Positions 50,738-61,700 of a stretch of DNA of 64,000 nucleotides are shown here, one piece after another. Each line of letters opens with the position of its first letter. Position 1 is the stretch's first letter. The DNA comes from Planctomycetaceae bacterium. GTDB taxonomy: Bacteria > Planctomycetota > Planctomycetia > Pirellulales > Thermoguttaceae. The stretch lies in the NCBI GenBank assembly GCA_012719125.1, contig JAAYAY010000290.1, positions 1-64,000 on the forward strand. The letters are read 5' to 3'. The notes beneath the pieces were generated by a model, which worked only from the letters and a program-made list of their open reading frames with translations, had not been told where the DNA came from and made no database searches. The translations under genes and the position numbers were made by a program.

Positions 50738-53700
50738 CTACTTCGTCTCGCCGAGTCTCTTCAGCGCTTCCCGAGCCTTGCCGGTCCATTCGGATTCCGG
50801 CGAAGAACGGGCCGCCTTTGTCAGGTATTGCTCGGCAGCGTCTTTCTCCCCAATCGCCTGGCAGCAGAGACCCAGATGATAATACTCCCGACCGAAATCG
50901 GGAGCGTGCGGTCGGCCGACGCCGAGGTTCCTGGGGTACTCCATGGCGAGAAGGAGATCCTCGATTGCCTCCTTGTGAGCGCCGGCCTGCATCTTTCGTT
51001 CGGCACGGGCGTTGAGAATCCGCACATAGAGCTGATGAACGGCCGTGAATCCTTCCCAGGGCGTGAAGGTCGTATCGGCGAGGATCTTGAGGGCGTCGTC
51101 GTACCGGCCCTCGTCGTAATGGAATGCGGCCAGGCAGAAACGCACGCGGAAGTTGCTTTCCACCTCGGGCGGCGCCTCCGAGAACAGTTGTTCCCGCTTG
51201 GCAGCGTCCTTGGTCCCGGCGTACAGCGAGTCCAAGGCGACGTAGTAGTGGTAATCGCCCGGATCGCACGACCGGGCTTTTTCGAAGGCCGCCTGAGCCT
51301 TCTTCATGTCGCCCAGCTTGCTCCAATAGATCGCACCGAGGTTGGCATACAGCACCGAGAAATTGGGCGAGGACTTTTCGGCCGCGACGAAGTGCTCCAG
51401 CCCCTCCTGCCATCGGCGTTTGGCTGTCAGCAGGGTCCCCAGGTAGTAGTGAAGTTTCCAATTCCCCGGTTCAAGACGCAAACCGGTCCGAAGGACTTCG
51501 AGACTCTCCGTGCGGAACGGAAAGACGGATTTCGGCGCAAGAGCGAGGCCTTTTTGGTAGAAAGCGCGGGCCCGGTCCGGCTGCCCCATCCTGTCGGCAA
51601 GATATCCGCGGTAGAAGGAGATGAAGGGGTGCGGAGACACGTCGGATCTCTCTTGGCAGCGATCCAGAACCGCGTCGGCATCGGCGAGCAGGTTCATCTC
51701 CATGTAGGCACAGGCCGCTTCAAGATAGTATTGGGGATCGCGAGCCAACAGGCTCACATCACCTTCGCGGCCTGTGAGCAACGACCTCTCCATGACGGCC
51801 AGTTCGTGAATGGGGGCCTCGCCCAGCACCTGTTCGACAATCGCTTCGGATTCTTCGCGGCGTCCTGCATGACGCAAGACGGCCGCGAGCAGCGTGCGGG
51901 CCCGTAGATCGCTGGGGTTGCACGCCACGGCCCGGCGGAGCAGAACTTCCGCTTGGGCCAGGTCGCCCTCGGCGACGGCCAGCGACGCCAGCACGTACGG
52001 CGCCACGTGGCGGTACGCGGCACGCCGCCCGACCAGGTAGAGGTCGTCTTTGGTTTTCTCGTGATCGCCCAGCTTGATCCTGGCCAGGGCGTTGTAGTAA
52101 CGGGCCGTGTCGTCGTCTTCGTTGCGATCCAGAACCGCCTTCGACAACTCATAGGCCTTGCCAAAATCGCCGGCCTGGTAACTGAGCATGGCCAGCATGC
52201 GCAGGGCAGGCGTGAATCCCGCATCCTTTTTCAGGGCAGAGTGGAACAGGGCTTCGGCACGGTCGACTTGCCAATGCTTCCAGGCGTAGTAGCCGGCCAG
52301 GAAGGCTTCTTCGGCCGTCGCGTCCTGCTCGTTCGGGAACTCGGGTTCCAGGTCGGGGGCCGGCGACGGCTCACGCCGGGTTGTGTAGTCGAGGATCGAC
52401 TGGCCGGACTGGTCGCGCAACTCGAGTTTCCAGACCTGGGCCTTGCCGGCAATCGCGACCTTCTCCTGCCAGGGCTCCCGCGGCCCGATCGTCAGAGCCT
52501 TGTGAAAGACCTGCTTTCCGTCGGCCAGCAGGCGGACTTCGGCGTTGCGGTAGTGCCGAGTTGCGTTGACGGCAAGGAAGGCCGCACCGTCCTCGAGGGA
52601 GAGATTCACGGCCGCCTCGGCGTTGGCCTTGACGAAGCCCTTCATGCTCCTGACGGGATACCAATGTTCGTCCCATTGCTCCTGCATGTGGGGCTCGAAA
52701 AACCACGTGTCGCCCTGGGTCGGGAACCGCCCCGCCTGGACTTCGATGTACTGCCCGTCCTCGTCTGTGAGCAGGTCTTCCCAGATGGTGCCGCTGGGGG
52801 CCGTTCCCCAAGTCCAGAATTTCTGGCCGGGGCTCTCGTAGCGCGAGGCCGTGTGCACGGTCCCGCAATCGCGGTCGACGTTGTATGCCCCGTGATAATC
52901 TCCGGCGACGCCGCAGAAGTAGTCGTGGGCGAAGGGCGTGTTCTTGTACCACGAGACGTCTCTTCCGTCGTTGATCGGCCACGGCTCGGGGTTGCGCCGC
53001 ATGCCCGCGAACGTGTAGTCGGCGGGCGGGAAGGTAACCCGGGTGTCGGGCCAGGCGTGGGCCGCGGCATTGGCCCAGAAATAGGCCCGATTGTCGGTCA
53101 GCGTCGGATTGTCGAGCATGATCCGCGTCCGGAAACAGGAACGATCCGGATAGACGGTGATGCCCACGGACCATCTCATCCGCCGCACCCATTCGGTCGT
53201 TCCGACGACGCACGTGACGCTGCCGTCCTTGCTCTGGACGATGCGATGCGCCACGGGTGAGAAGGTGTTCGTCGTATGGCCCCGGGTCGGGAAGTTCCAC
53301 TCGATGCCGCCCGAGATCCAAGCCCCTCGCAGCGCCACGAGCGACGGCTTGATCACGTGGTTGTGATAGATGAAATCGAAGTCGTCGTTCGTCTTGTCGT
53401 GGGCCGCATAGATCCGGCCTCCCAACTCCGGCAGAATGATCAGGCGGATGAACTCGTTCTCGAGGATGACGGCGTTGTAAGTCTTGTCTTCCTTCTGGCC
53501 GGTGATGCCCGTCTGCATGGCGTAAGGGTAGACGTTCTGGTTATAGACCGGGGCGTCTCCTGAACCTGCATGAAGGGCGTTGGGATTGTGGAAGGCCGGG
53601 TTCTGATCCTCGGGGCCTAGCAGATAGGTGGGGATCGTCATGGCCGTCTCGCGGACCGCCACTTCGTCGGCCGGGAGCGCCGTGGTCGAGCAAGTTAAGC

Positions 53701-53809
53701 CGATGGTCGCGAGGAAGGCCGTGAGCAGTCCTCGCAAACTGCCGCGACTGTCACTCGCCCTCAGGTCGTGCGAAAAGAACTCCTTCGTCAACACCCGGTA
53801 CTCGCACAT
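50738..53809 (-). CDS. Secreted DUF5107-TPR protein
   Basis: 1023 residues. Signal-like N-terminus (LLTAFLATIGLTCSTTALPA). A DUF5107-type beta-sandwich occupies about residues 70-470 (LENEFIRLIILPELGGRIYA, GGIEWNFPTRGHTTNTFSPV); this fold resembles galactose-mutarotase/carbohydrate-binding sandwiches. The rest is a long array of TPR repeats (LFHSALKKDAGFTPALRML, AEVLLRRAVACNPSDLRART, AFYQKGLALAPKS, AFEKARSCDPGDYHYY). DUF5107 proteins with TPRs are common beside glycosidases. The start at 53809 follows GGAGG by 5 nt. First gene of the minus-strand pair with the alpha-galactosidase-like gene. Confidence 0.85.
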   Translation of the reverse strand: MCEYRVLTKEFFSHDLRASDSRGSLRGLLTAFLATIGLTCSTTALPADEVAVRETAMTIPTYLLGPEDQNPAFHNPNALHAGSGDAPVYNQNVYPYAMQTGITGQKEDKTYNAVILENEFIRLIILPELGGRIYAAHDKTNDDFDFIYHNHVIKPSLVALRGAWISGGIEWNFPTRGHTTNTFSPVAHRIVQSKDGSVTCVVGTTEWVRRMRWSVGITVYPDRSCFRTRIMLDNPTLTDNRAYFWANAAAHAWPDTRVTFPPADYTFAGMRRNPEPWPINDGRDVSWYKNTPFAHDYFCGVAGDYHGAYNVDRDCGTVHTASRYESPGQKFWTWGTAPSGTIWEDLLTDEDGQYIEVQAGRFPTQGDTWFFEPHMQEQWDEHWYPVRSMKGFVKANAEAAVNLSLEDGAAFLAVNATRHYRNAEVRLLADGKQVFHKALTIGPREPWQEKVAIAGKAQVWKLELRDQSGQSILDYTTRREPSPAPDLEPEFPNEQDATAEEAFLAGYYAWKHWQVDRAEALFHSALKKDAGFTPALRMLAMLSYQAGDFGKAYELSKAVLDRNEDDDTARYYNALARIKLGDHEKTKDDLYLVGRRAAYRHVAPYVLASLAVAEGDLAQAEVLLRRAVACNPSDLRARTLLAAVLRHAGRREESEAIVEQVLGEAPIHELAVMERSLLTGREGDVSLLARDPQYYLEAACAYMEMNLLADADAVLDRCQERSDVSPHPFISFYRGYLADRMGQPDRARAFYQKGLALAPKSVFPFRTESLEVLRTGLRLEPGNWKLHYYLGTLLTAKRRWQEGLEHFVAAEKSSPNFSVLYANLGAIYWSKLGDMKKAQAAFEKARSCDPGDYHYYVALDSLYAGTKDAAKREQLFSEAPPEVESNFRVRFCLAAFHYDEGRYDDALKILADTTFTPWEGFTAVHQLYVRILNARAERKMQAGAHKEAIEDLLLAMEYPRNLGVGRPHAPDFGREYYHLGLCCQAIGEKDAAEQYLTKAARSSPESEWTGKAREALKRLGETK

Positions 53810-53989
53810 GCTGGCCTCCGATCGCAAATCCCAAAACCTGCACACAGCCTCTGCCACTGGCAGTCAGGACTGCCATAAAGTATTCACACTTTGCGCAGGG
53901 CAGGATACTGCGGGCGGGGGGCCGAGTCAAGCGGCAGGGGAGGAGGGACGAGGGTCTTGCCTCCCTCGTCTATTTCAACGTCCGTCACG

Positions 53990-54211
53990 ATGAAGAACCC
54001 GCGGACCATGGCCCTGCTCTATCTGGTCATGTGGCAGGAAAGAGGCGTCCCGTTTGGACAAGCCTGGAAGGGCTTCGATTGGGCAACCATGGATCGCCTG
54101 CATGAAAAGGGTTGGATCTCCGACCCGAAAGGGAAGGCCAAATCCGTCGGCGTGACGCCGGAAGGGCTGAAGAAATCCGAAGAGCTGTTCCGGAAGAACT
54201 TCGCGCTGTGA
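53990..54211 (+). CDS. Small DUF6429-like winged-helix protein
   Basis: 73 residues: ALLYLVMWQERGVPFGQAWK, then FDWATMDRLHEKGWISDPKG, KAKSVGVTPEGLKKSEELFR. This matches the compact DUF6429-type fold, a winged-helix-like small protein of unknown role that is often found alone. ATG 53990 gives the family length; upstream in-frame sequence is not conserved. It stands alone between the minus-strand pair and the MoxR gene. Confidence 0.7.
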   Translation: MKNPRTMALLYLVMWQERGVPFGQAWKGFDWATMDRLHEKGWISDPKGKAKSVGVTPEGLKKSEELFRKNFAL

Positions 54212-54387
54212 AGGCGAACAACCCCCCGCGGTGCGCTCGTAAGGACGTATTGGCAGCAATTCGTTGGCGAGACGAAGGGGCGATGCCTATTGACAATGGA
54301 CCTGCGCTTTGGGAAACCAGGGGATTGGCCGTCCGGAGACCGTGGTTGGAGGGTGTCGGGCCGGGAGCGGCTGCCCTCGTGGCAGAC

Positions 54388-54465
54388 TCGTTTAACCCGC
54401 TGCCGTAGGCGAGGATGCTTGACCAGAACGACGTCCATCCTCGCCTGCGGCAGCGGGTTAAACGA
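54388..54465. repeat. Inverted repeat, 30-nt arms
   Basis: 54388-54417 and 54436-54465 are reverse complements with one mismatch, around TTTAACCCGCTGCCG and CGGCAGCGGGTTAAA. The loop is 18 nt. It lies 87 nt before the MoxR gene. Palindromic REP-like element; no T-run. Confidence 0.8.
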
Positions 54466-54551
54466 TTGTGATACAAGGACTTACGATAGTTGATGGCGGC
54501 TCGCGGACTGCCACTGGCAAAGCAGGAAATTGAGATAGAACAGCAAGAGTC

Positions 54552-55538
<987 letters not shown>

Positions 55539-55560
55539 TATCGGCCCCATCGCTCGTGCC

Positions 55561-55608
55561 GTAGGACAGGATTGCATCCTGTCCAGACAGGTTACAAACC
55601 TGTCCTAC
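55561..55608. repeat. Tandem stem-loops between moxR and DUF58 genes
   Basis: Two adjoining hairpins: GGACAGGAT-TGC-ATCCTGTCC (55564-55584) and GACAGGTT-ACA-AACCTGTC (55586-55604). The two halves also pair with each other over about 24 nt with four mismatches. A repetitive element placed within the operon. Confidence 0.75.
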
Positions 55609-55669
55609 AGTGGATGGGTGAACTGTCACTAGACGATTGTCCCAATGTCCCCGTGATTTACGCGACGAA

Positions 55670-56638
55670 ATGCTTGCCCGAGAGCTGATCCAACGCGTTC
55701 GCGAGATTCAGATCCACACCGGCCGCCAGGTGGCCGACGTGTTGGCGGGGCAATACGTGTCGGTATTCAAAGGCCGGGGGATCGAATTCGACGAAGTGCG
55801 GCCGTACGTTCCCGGCGACGACGTGCGGATCATCGACTGGAACGTGACGGCCAGGTCCGGCTCGCCCTACGTGAAACGCTTCGTGGAAGAACGCCAACTC
55901 ACCCTGATGCTGATGGCCGACGTGTCGGCTTCCCAGGATTTCGGCTCCGGGTGGCGTTCCAAGCGGGAGGCGACCGCGGAGTTATGCGCCCTGCTGGCCT
56001 TTTCCGCCACGCACAACGACGACAAGGTGGGGCTGACGCTGTTTCACGGCGGTATCGAGCAGTATATCCCGGCCCGCAAGGGCCAGAAGCACTCGCTTCG
56101 CGTCGTTCGCGAGGTGCTGGCCCACGGCACGGGCGTTGCGCCCGAAGAGATGGATCGCCCGCAGACCGGCTGGCGACGGTGGCTCCCGTTCGGCCGCCGG
56201 CGAGCCTGGCGGCGCCGCGGGCGGCAGGCGACCGACGTGGCCGGGGCGATGGAGTTCCTCATGTCGGTCACGAGTCGCAAGACGGTCTGCTTCGTTGTGA
56301 GCGACTTTCTCGACGACGGTTATCTCAAGGCCATGCAGAGCGCGAATCGCAAACACGACGTGATTGCCGTGTTGATCACCGATCCACGCGAACTGGAGAT
56401 CCCCAAGGTGGGACTCGTCACGTTGTCGGATGCGGAGACGGGACGAGTCGCCCAGTTCGACACCGGTTCCCGTGCGTTTCGGCAGCAGATCGCCCGGCAG
56501 GCGGAAAGGCGAGTGGAGCAGCTTCGGCACCAGTTCCAGAGTTCGAAGATCGATTTCATCCACATCGACGCCTCGGGCTCGGTCGTCGATCCGCTGGTGA
56601 AATTCTTTCGGATGCGAGAGGGACGAATGAGGCGATAG
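55670..56638 (+). CDS. DUF58 protein of the Bat cluster
   Basis: 322 residues. DUF58 signature GRGIEFDEVRPYVPGDDVRI and a VWA-like fold (MLMADVSASQDFGSG; VCFVVSDFLDDGYL; DVIAVLITDPRELEIPKVGL). DUF58 proteins partner MoxR in cell-envelope stress and aerotolerance modules. ATG 55670 fits the family start (MLARELIQRVREIQIHTGR); TTG 55637 in frame is less likely. It is separated from moxR by the stem-loops. Confidence 0.9.
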   Translation: MLARELIQRVREIQIHTGRQVADVLAGQYVSVFKGRGIEFDEVRPYVPGDDVRIIDWNVTARSGSPYVKRFVEERQLTLMLMADVSASQDFGSGWRSKREATAELCALLAFSATHNDDKVGLTLFHGGIEQYIPARKGQKHSLRVVREVLAHGTGVAPEEMDRPQTGWRRWLPFGRRRAWRRRGRQATDVAGAMEFLMSVTSRKTVCFVVSDFLDDGYLKAMQSANRKHDVIAVLITDPRELEIPKVGLVTLSDAETGRVAQFDTGSRAFRQQIARQAERRVEQLRHQFQSSKIDFIHIDASGSVVDPLVKFFRMREGRMRR

Positions 56639-56641
56639 TCG

Positions 56642-56660
56642 TTGTTCGCACTGCGAACAA
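56642..56660. repeat. TTGTTCGCA palindrome
   Basis: TTGTTCGCA-C-TGCGAACAA, a perfect 9-1-9 palindrome just after the DUF58 stop. Sister to the element at 8305-8323. Confidence 0.65.
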
Positions 56661-56693
56661 GCGCGCAAGTTCGACAAGACACGTAAGCGGCCC

Positions 56694-57734
56694 ATGTGCA
56701 AACACGAATCACAATCCGACCGGCTCCTCCGGCGGTTATTCTTGCCGCTTGTGGGGCTGTTGCTGTCGATTGTGAGTGTGCGCGCCGACGAAACGATCGA
56801 AAAGCAGTCCGAATCAGGGCCGGTCAAGGCGACGGTCCGATTGGAGCCGCAGAAGCCGTTGATCGGCGACACGGTCACGCTGACGATCACCGTCACGGCC
56901 GAGAAGGGCGTGGAGCTATTGATGCCCGAGTTCGGCGAGGCGCTCGAACGGTTTTCGATCGTCGATTTCGCCCCGCGGCAGTCGATCGACGACGAAGGCA
57001 GAACGGTTGCGGTTCAAACCTATCGGTTGCAGCCGCCGGCATCGGGTAAACAAACGATCCCGCCGATCCTGATCGAGTACGTCGATCGCCGGCCGGGGCA
57101 GCGCGAGGCCCCCGAGGGCTACGACGCCTACGAGTTGTTGACGGAGCGGCTGGATTTCGAAGTGCAGTCGGTGATTCCGAAGGACGCGGAGGCCGATCTG
57201 AAACCGCCGCTGGGCAAGCTGGGACCTCGCGAAGCGCCGCCGGCTCCCCGTTGGCCCTGGGTTGTTGCAGGGCTGGTCGTGCTGGCGGCGGCCTGTCCCT
57301 TTGCCGTGAGGGCCTATTTCGCCTGGCGCCGGAAGGCCCGGCAGCGAAGCGCCTACGAGATTGCCCGGGCCAGGTTGCAGCGTCTGCTCGACGCCCCGCG
57401 GCCCACGGCGGAACAGATCGATGCGTTTTATGTAGAATTGTCGGGGATCATTCGCAAGTACCTGGAGGATCGCTTCGAACTGCGAGCCCCCGAACTGACC
57501 ACCGAGGAGTTTTTGGCGTCCGTGGGGGAGTCGCCGGACCTGTCGCGGGATCATCAGGCGTTGCTGCGGGAATTCCTCCGCCAGGCAGATCTGGTGAAAT
57601 TTGCGGGAGCGCAGCCCTCGGATGAAGACATCGACCGGTCGATCCAGGCAGCGGGCCAGTTCCTGGAAGAGACGCGTGAGAATGCGCCGATGCTCGACGT
57701 GAACGACGAAATGGAGGCGAGAACTGTCGCGTGA
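56694..57734 (+). CDS. Bat-cluster membrane protein with beta-sandwich exterior
   Basis: 346 residues. Signal-like helix (LFLPLVGLLLSIVSVRA), a beta-rich outside domain (about 40-165: KPLIGDTVTLTITVTAEKGV), one membrane helix (WVVAGLVVLAAACPFAVRAY) and a cytoplasmic helical tail with RARLQRLL, YVELSGIIRKYLEDRF and APELTTEEFLASV. The tail resembles the DUF4381/BatD-type C-terminus that follows MoxR-DUF58 in such clusters. It is a BatD-like paralogue in role. The next gene overlaps its stop (TGATG). Confidence 0.75.
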   Translation: MCKHESQSDRLLRRLFLPLVGLLLSIVSVRADETIEKQSESGPVKATVRLEPQKPLIGDTVTLTITVTAEKGVELLMPEFGEALERFSIVDFAPRQSIDDEGRTVAVQTYRLQPPASGKQTIPPILIEYVDRRPGQREAPEGYDAYELLTERLDFEVQSVIPKDAEADLKPPLGKLGPREAPPAPRWPWVVAGLVVLAAACPFAVRAYFAWRRKARQRSAYEIARARLQRLLDAPRPTAEQIDAFYVELSGIIRKYLEDRFELRAPELTTEEFLASVGESPDLSRDHQALLREFLRQADLVKFAGAQPSDEDIDRSIQAAGQFLEETRENAPMLDVNDEMEARTVA

Positions 57735-58759
57735 TGAACGGTTGGGAGTTTCGAGATCCGCTGTTTCTGCTGTCGGCGATCGCCGCTCCGCTCGTATTGT
57801 GGGCGGCTTGGCGATCGACGTCGGCGGTGCGCTATTCGTCGCTGCAGATCGTCGATCGCGCTCCACGCTCGTGGCGCTTGCGGCTGTCGAAACTGCCGGC
57901 CTTGCTGACGGCCGTCGCCGTAGTCTCTCTGGCGGTGGCCCTGGCGGGCCCACGCACTCCGGATGCCGAGACGAAGGTCAGTCGCGAGGGGATCGCAATC
58001 ATGATGGTCGTCGACCGGTCGGGCTCGATGCAGGCTCGCGACCTGGTCAAGGACGATATGAGCGTGGATCGGTTGGCCGTGGTCAAGGACGTGTTCGAGG
58101 AGTTCGTGCTGGGCGGCAAGGCGGGAAAGGGCCGGCCGGACGACCTGGTGGGGCTGATCGCCTTTGCCGGATACGCCGACAGTCTCTGCCCGCTGACGCT
58201 CGATCACGGCAACCTGGTCGCCATGGTGAAGGATCTGGAAATCGTCAACCGCCGCGACGAGGACGGGACGGCGCTGGGCGACGGCCTGGCACTGGCGGTC
58301 GAACGGCTCCGCCGCAGCAAAGCCAAGTCGAAAGTTGCGATCCTGCTGACCGACGGGGTGAACAACACCGGCGCGGTCGACCCGGAGCAGGCGGCCGAAC
58401 TAGCGGCCTCGCAGAACATCAAGGTCTACTGCATCGGCGCCGGTACGGATGGACTGGCACCGTTTCCTGCCATCGAGCCGTTTACCGGACGGCAGGTCCT
58501 GCGGCGGATCTACGTCGAGATCGACGAAGAGACCTTGAAGAAGATCGCCGACAAGACGGGCGGCCGCTACTTCCGCGCCACCGATCGCGACGCCCTCGAA
58601 GGAATCTATGCCGAAATCGATCGTCTCGAACGTACGAAGATTACCGAAACCCAGTATCTGCAATACACCGAGCACTACGCGATGTTTGTCGTGGCAGCCC
58701 TCATCCTGACGGCCGTCGCCGCCGTCACGGGGGCTACCGTGTTTCGTTCACTGCCGTAA
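57734..58759 (+). CDS. BatA-like VWA membrane protein
   Basis: 341 residues. A membrane helix (LFLLSAIAAPLVLWAAW) and a second one near residue 65, then a von Willebrand A domain with intact metal site (VDRSGSMQ, D-x-S-x-S; threonine in EDGTALGDGLALAV; late Asp in ILLTDGVNNTG). A C-terminal helix (FVVAALILTAVAAVTGA) closes the protein. ATG 57734 overlaps the preceding stop. The following gene starts 1 nt after its stop. BatA-type proteins form membrane complexes with BatB and MoxR. Confidence 0.9.
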   Translation: MNGWEFRDPLFLLSAIAAPLVLWAAWRSTSAVRYSSLQIVDRAPRSWRLRLSKLPALLTAVAVVSLAVALAGPRTPDAETKVSREGIAIMMVVDRSGSMQARDLVKDDMSVDRLAVVKDVFEEFVLGGKAGKGRPDDLVGLIAFAGYADSLCPLTLDHGNLVAMVKDLEIVNRRDEDGTALGDGLALAVERLRRSKAKSKVAILLTDGVNNTGAVDPEQAAELAASQNIKVYCIGAGTDGLAPFPAIEPFTGRQVLRRIYVEIDEETLKKIADKTGGRYFRATDRDALEGIYAEIDRLERTKITETQYLQYTEHYAMFVVAALILTAVAAVTGATVFRSLP

Positions 58760-58760
58760 C

Positions 58761-61700
58761 ATGTCCGACTTCCGCTTTGCCAACCCGAACTGGATCCATG
58801 CCGTCTGGCTTGTCGCCGGGCTGGTCATGCTGCTGCTCTGGTTTGACTGGCGTCGCGGGGACGTGCTTTCACGGCTGGTTTCCACGACGATGCAGGGGCG
58901 ACTAGTGCAGAGGTTATCGCGCGGGCGGCGTTGGCTGAGTATCGGATTGCTCGGACTGGCAGGGTTGTCGCTGGTGGTAGCGTTGATGCGGCCCCAGTGG
59001 GGATTGACGTATCGCGAGACGCCGCGAGTCGGGGCACAGATCATGATTTGTCTCGACGTGAGCAAGTCGATGCTCGCCGAAGACACGGCCCCCAACCGCC
59101 TGGAACGGGCCAAGGCGGAACTGACCGATCTGCTGAGCTATCTGCAGGGCGACCAGGTCGGGTTGATCGCCTTCGCGGGGCGGGCGGCGGTGCTCTGCCC
59201 GTTGACGCCCGATTTCGGCTTCTTCCGCTTGATCCTCGACGGTGCCGGGCCGGACAGCGTGGGACGAGGCGGGACCCGGCTGGAAGAACCGATTCGCAAG
59301 GCCCTCGATGGTTTCCGCACCGAGACCGACGTGTCGCGAGTGCTTGTGCTGATCACCGACGGGGAGGATCACGATTCGCATCCGCTCGATGCGGCCAAGG
59401 CGGCAGCGGAGCGGGGTGTCAAGATCCTCACCGTCGGCTTTGGCGACGAGGCCGGCAGCGAGATCGAGTATACCGATCCGCAGAGCGGTGCGCGAACGGT
59501 GGTGCGGGATGCCGACGGCAAGCCGGTCATTTCGCGGCTCGACGGAGAAACCCTTCGACAGATTGCCATGGAAACGGAAGGGGCCTACATTCCGGCCGGG
59601 ACCGGGGCGCTCGACCTGAAATCGATCTACGACGCCCATATCGCACCGCTCGTTCGCGGGCGGCAAGACGGCCGGGGGCACGCCGTTCGCCGGGAAGGTT
59701 TTCAATGGGCCGTGCTCTGTGGATTGATCTTCCTTATTGCGTCGATTGCCGTCGGCGGCCGCGGTGTGAGATCGGAAATGCGATTGGCCGCTGAGGAATC
59801 AGCCGAGGTAACACGCTCCCGCGCCGGCGCGGCCGTACTGCTGATCGCCCTGCTTGCCGCCACGCCCGGTCATGCCCAGCAACCACCGGATGAAAGCACT
59901 CCGCCGGCGGTCACGGCAGACGGCGTGAGTGAATCGCCGCCGGATGCGGAGCAGGAGAAGAGCGACAAGCCGGACCTCGAAGGTCGCGACCCGCGCGATA
60001 TGTACAACGACGCCCTTGCGCTTCTCGACAACGACTCCGACCGGGCGGAACGGCTGCTCACGGAAGCACGACGCGAGTCGGGCACGGACGGCGAAGTCCG
60101 GTTCCGGGCCACCTACAACCTCGGGTGGGTTGAGGTCAAACGGGCGGAGAAAGTCCTTAAGGAGAAGCCCGAGGAGGCACTTGAGCATTTGCGGCGGGCT
60201 TCCGACTGGTTCCGCGATGCAGTGCGACTGCGGCCCGATCATCAGGACGCCCGTTACAACCTGGAAGTGGTCTTGCAACGGATCCTGGAACTGGCGGACT
60301 CGTTGGCGAAGAAGGATGAAGGCGATCTGGCCCAGCGACTGGACGCCCTGATCGGCCAGCAGCGCAACCTGGTCGCGACCGGACGGCAGGTGGTCGAACG
60401 GGTGGCCGCACTCAACGATCCCAATGCGGCCGACCAGTTCCGCGGCGACTTCCGCCAGTTGGACGTGGAGCAGCGCAAGCTGCTTTCCGACAGCCAATCG
60501 CTTTCCTCGACTGCCAGGGAAGAACTCGAGGCCCTCGAAGGGAAGTCGGCCGAGGAGAAAACGCCCCAGGACAACGTTCGGGCGGCACAACTGGGGGCCG
60601 TGTTGCACTACACGAACCGTGCCGAGCAGCGGATGGGCCAGGCCCGCAGCCAGATGCGGCAGCGGCAGGCAGAACGGGCCTTTCGGCGAACGGCGGCGGC
60701 CTTGGACGAATTGAAGCGGGCACGCGATCAGTTGCGAGGGCCGGTTGAAGTGTTGGACGTGATCCTTGCCGATGCGGCCTCGCTGGCCCAATTGACTTCG
60801 GCCAAGGCCCTGGCGACACGCCCGGCGGTGGGCGCCGATGCGGAAACGCTGCAAGTGCCCACCTGGCTGACTCGGGAATACCTGGAAGAAGGCCAGCTTT
60901 CGATAACCGAACGCGTTGCCGAACTTGCGGCCCGGCTCCAGGCCGCCCTCGATCAGCAGGGCTCCAAGCCCGCCGGACCGCCGACCCCGGAGCAGCAGCA
61001 ACAGAACGCGCAGGCCGATCAATTCCTGGCCATGGTCCGTGAGGCGATGCCCTTTCTCACCGGTGGCAAGACGGCCTTCGAATCGGCGGGGCAAACCCTT
61101 GCCACCGAACAATTCGATCAGGCCGGCCGACAGCAGGTGGAAGGGATCGCCGCGCTCCGCGACGCCAGAGAGCGGTTCCTGGAACTTCGCGGTCTGATCG
61201 AACTGGCCTACGCGCGAGAAGTGCAGGTTCAAGGACTGGTCGCACCTGTCCGGCCTGCCGCCGAGCCGCAAGAGCCCAAGCAGGAAGAAGAAGCCAAGCC
61301 GAACGAGGAACCGGTTGCAGAGGCGCCAGTCGAGGTGCCAGTCGAGCAGCAGACTGCCGCGCTGCAGATTGCCCATGCCCTGCAAGAAGAGAATATCGAG
61401 CGGGGCCAGCGTATCGCCAAGCTCATTGAAACCGATCTGGCCGCCCTGCCGGAAACGCCGCCGTCCGACGCCGGGGCGTCCGACGCCTCCAAGAACGATC
61501 CGGCCGCCGAGCAGGCGGCGGCCCAGCGGCAGCAGTTGGAACTGGCGACCAGGTTCCTCAAGCTTGCCGAGGAAGAGATGACGGCTGCGAAGGAGTCGTT
61601 GGCCAAGTCGACCGGTCAAGGCGAAGCCAAACCATCCGGCGAGGAAACCGCGAAAGCCGGTACAGCCGTCGACGAAGCGTCGAGAGCGGCGTCCCGTGAG

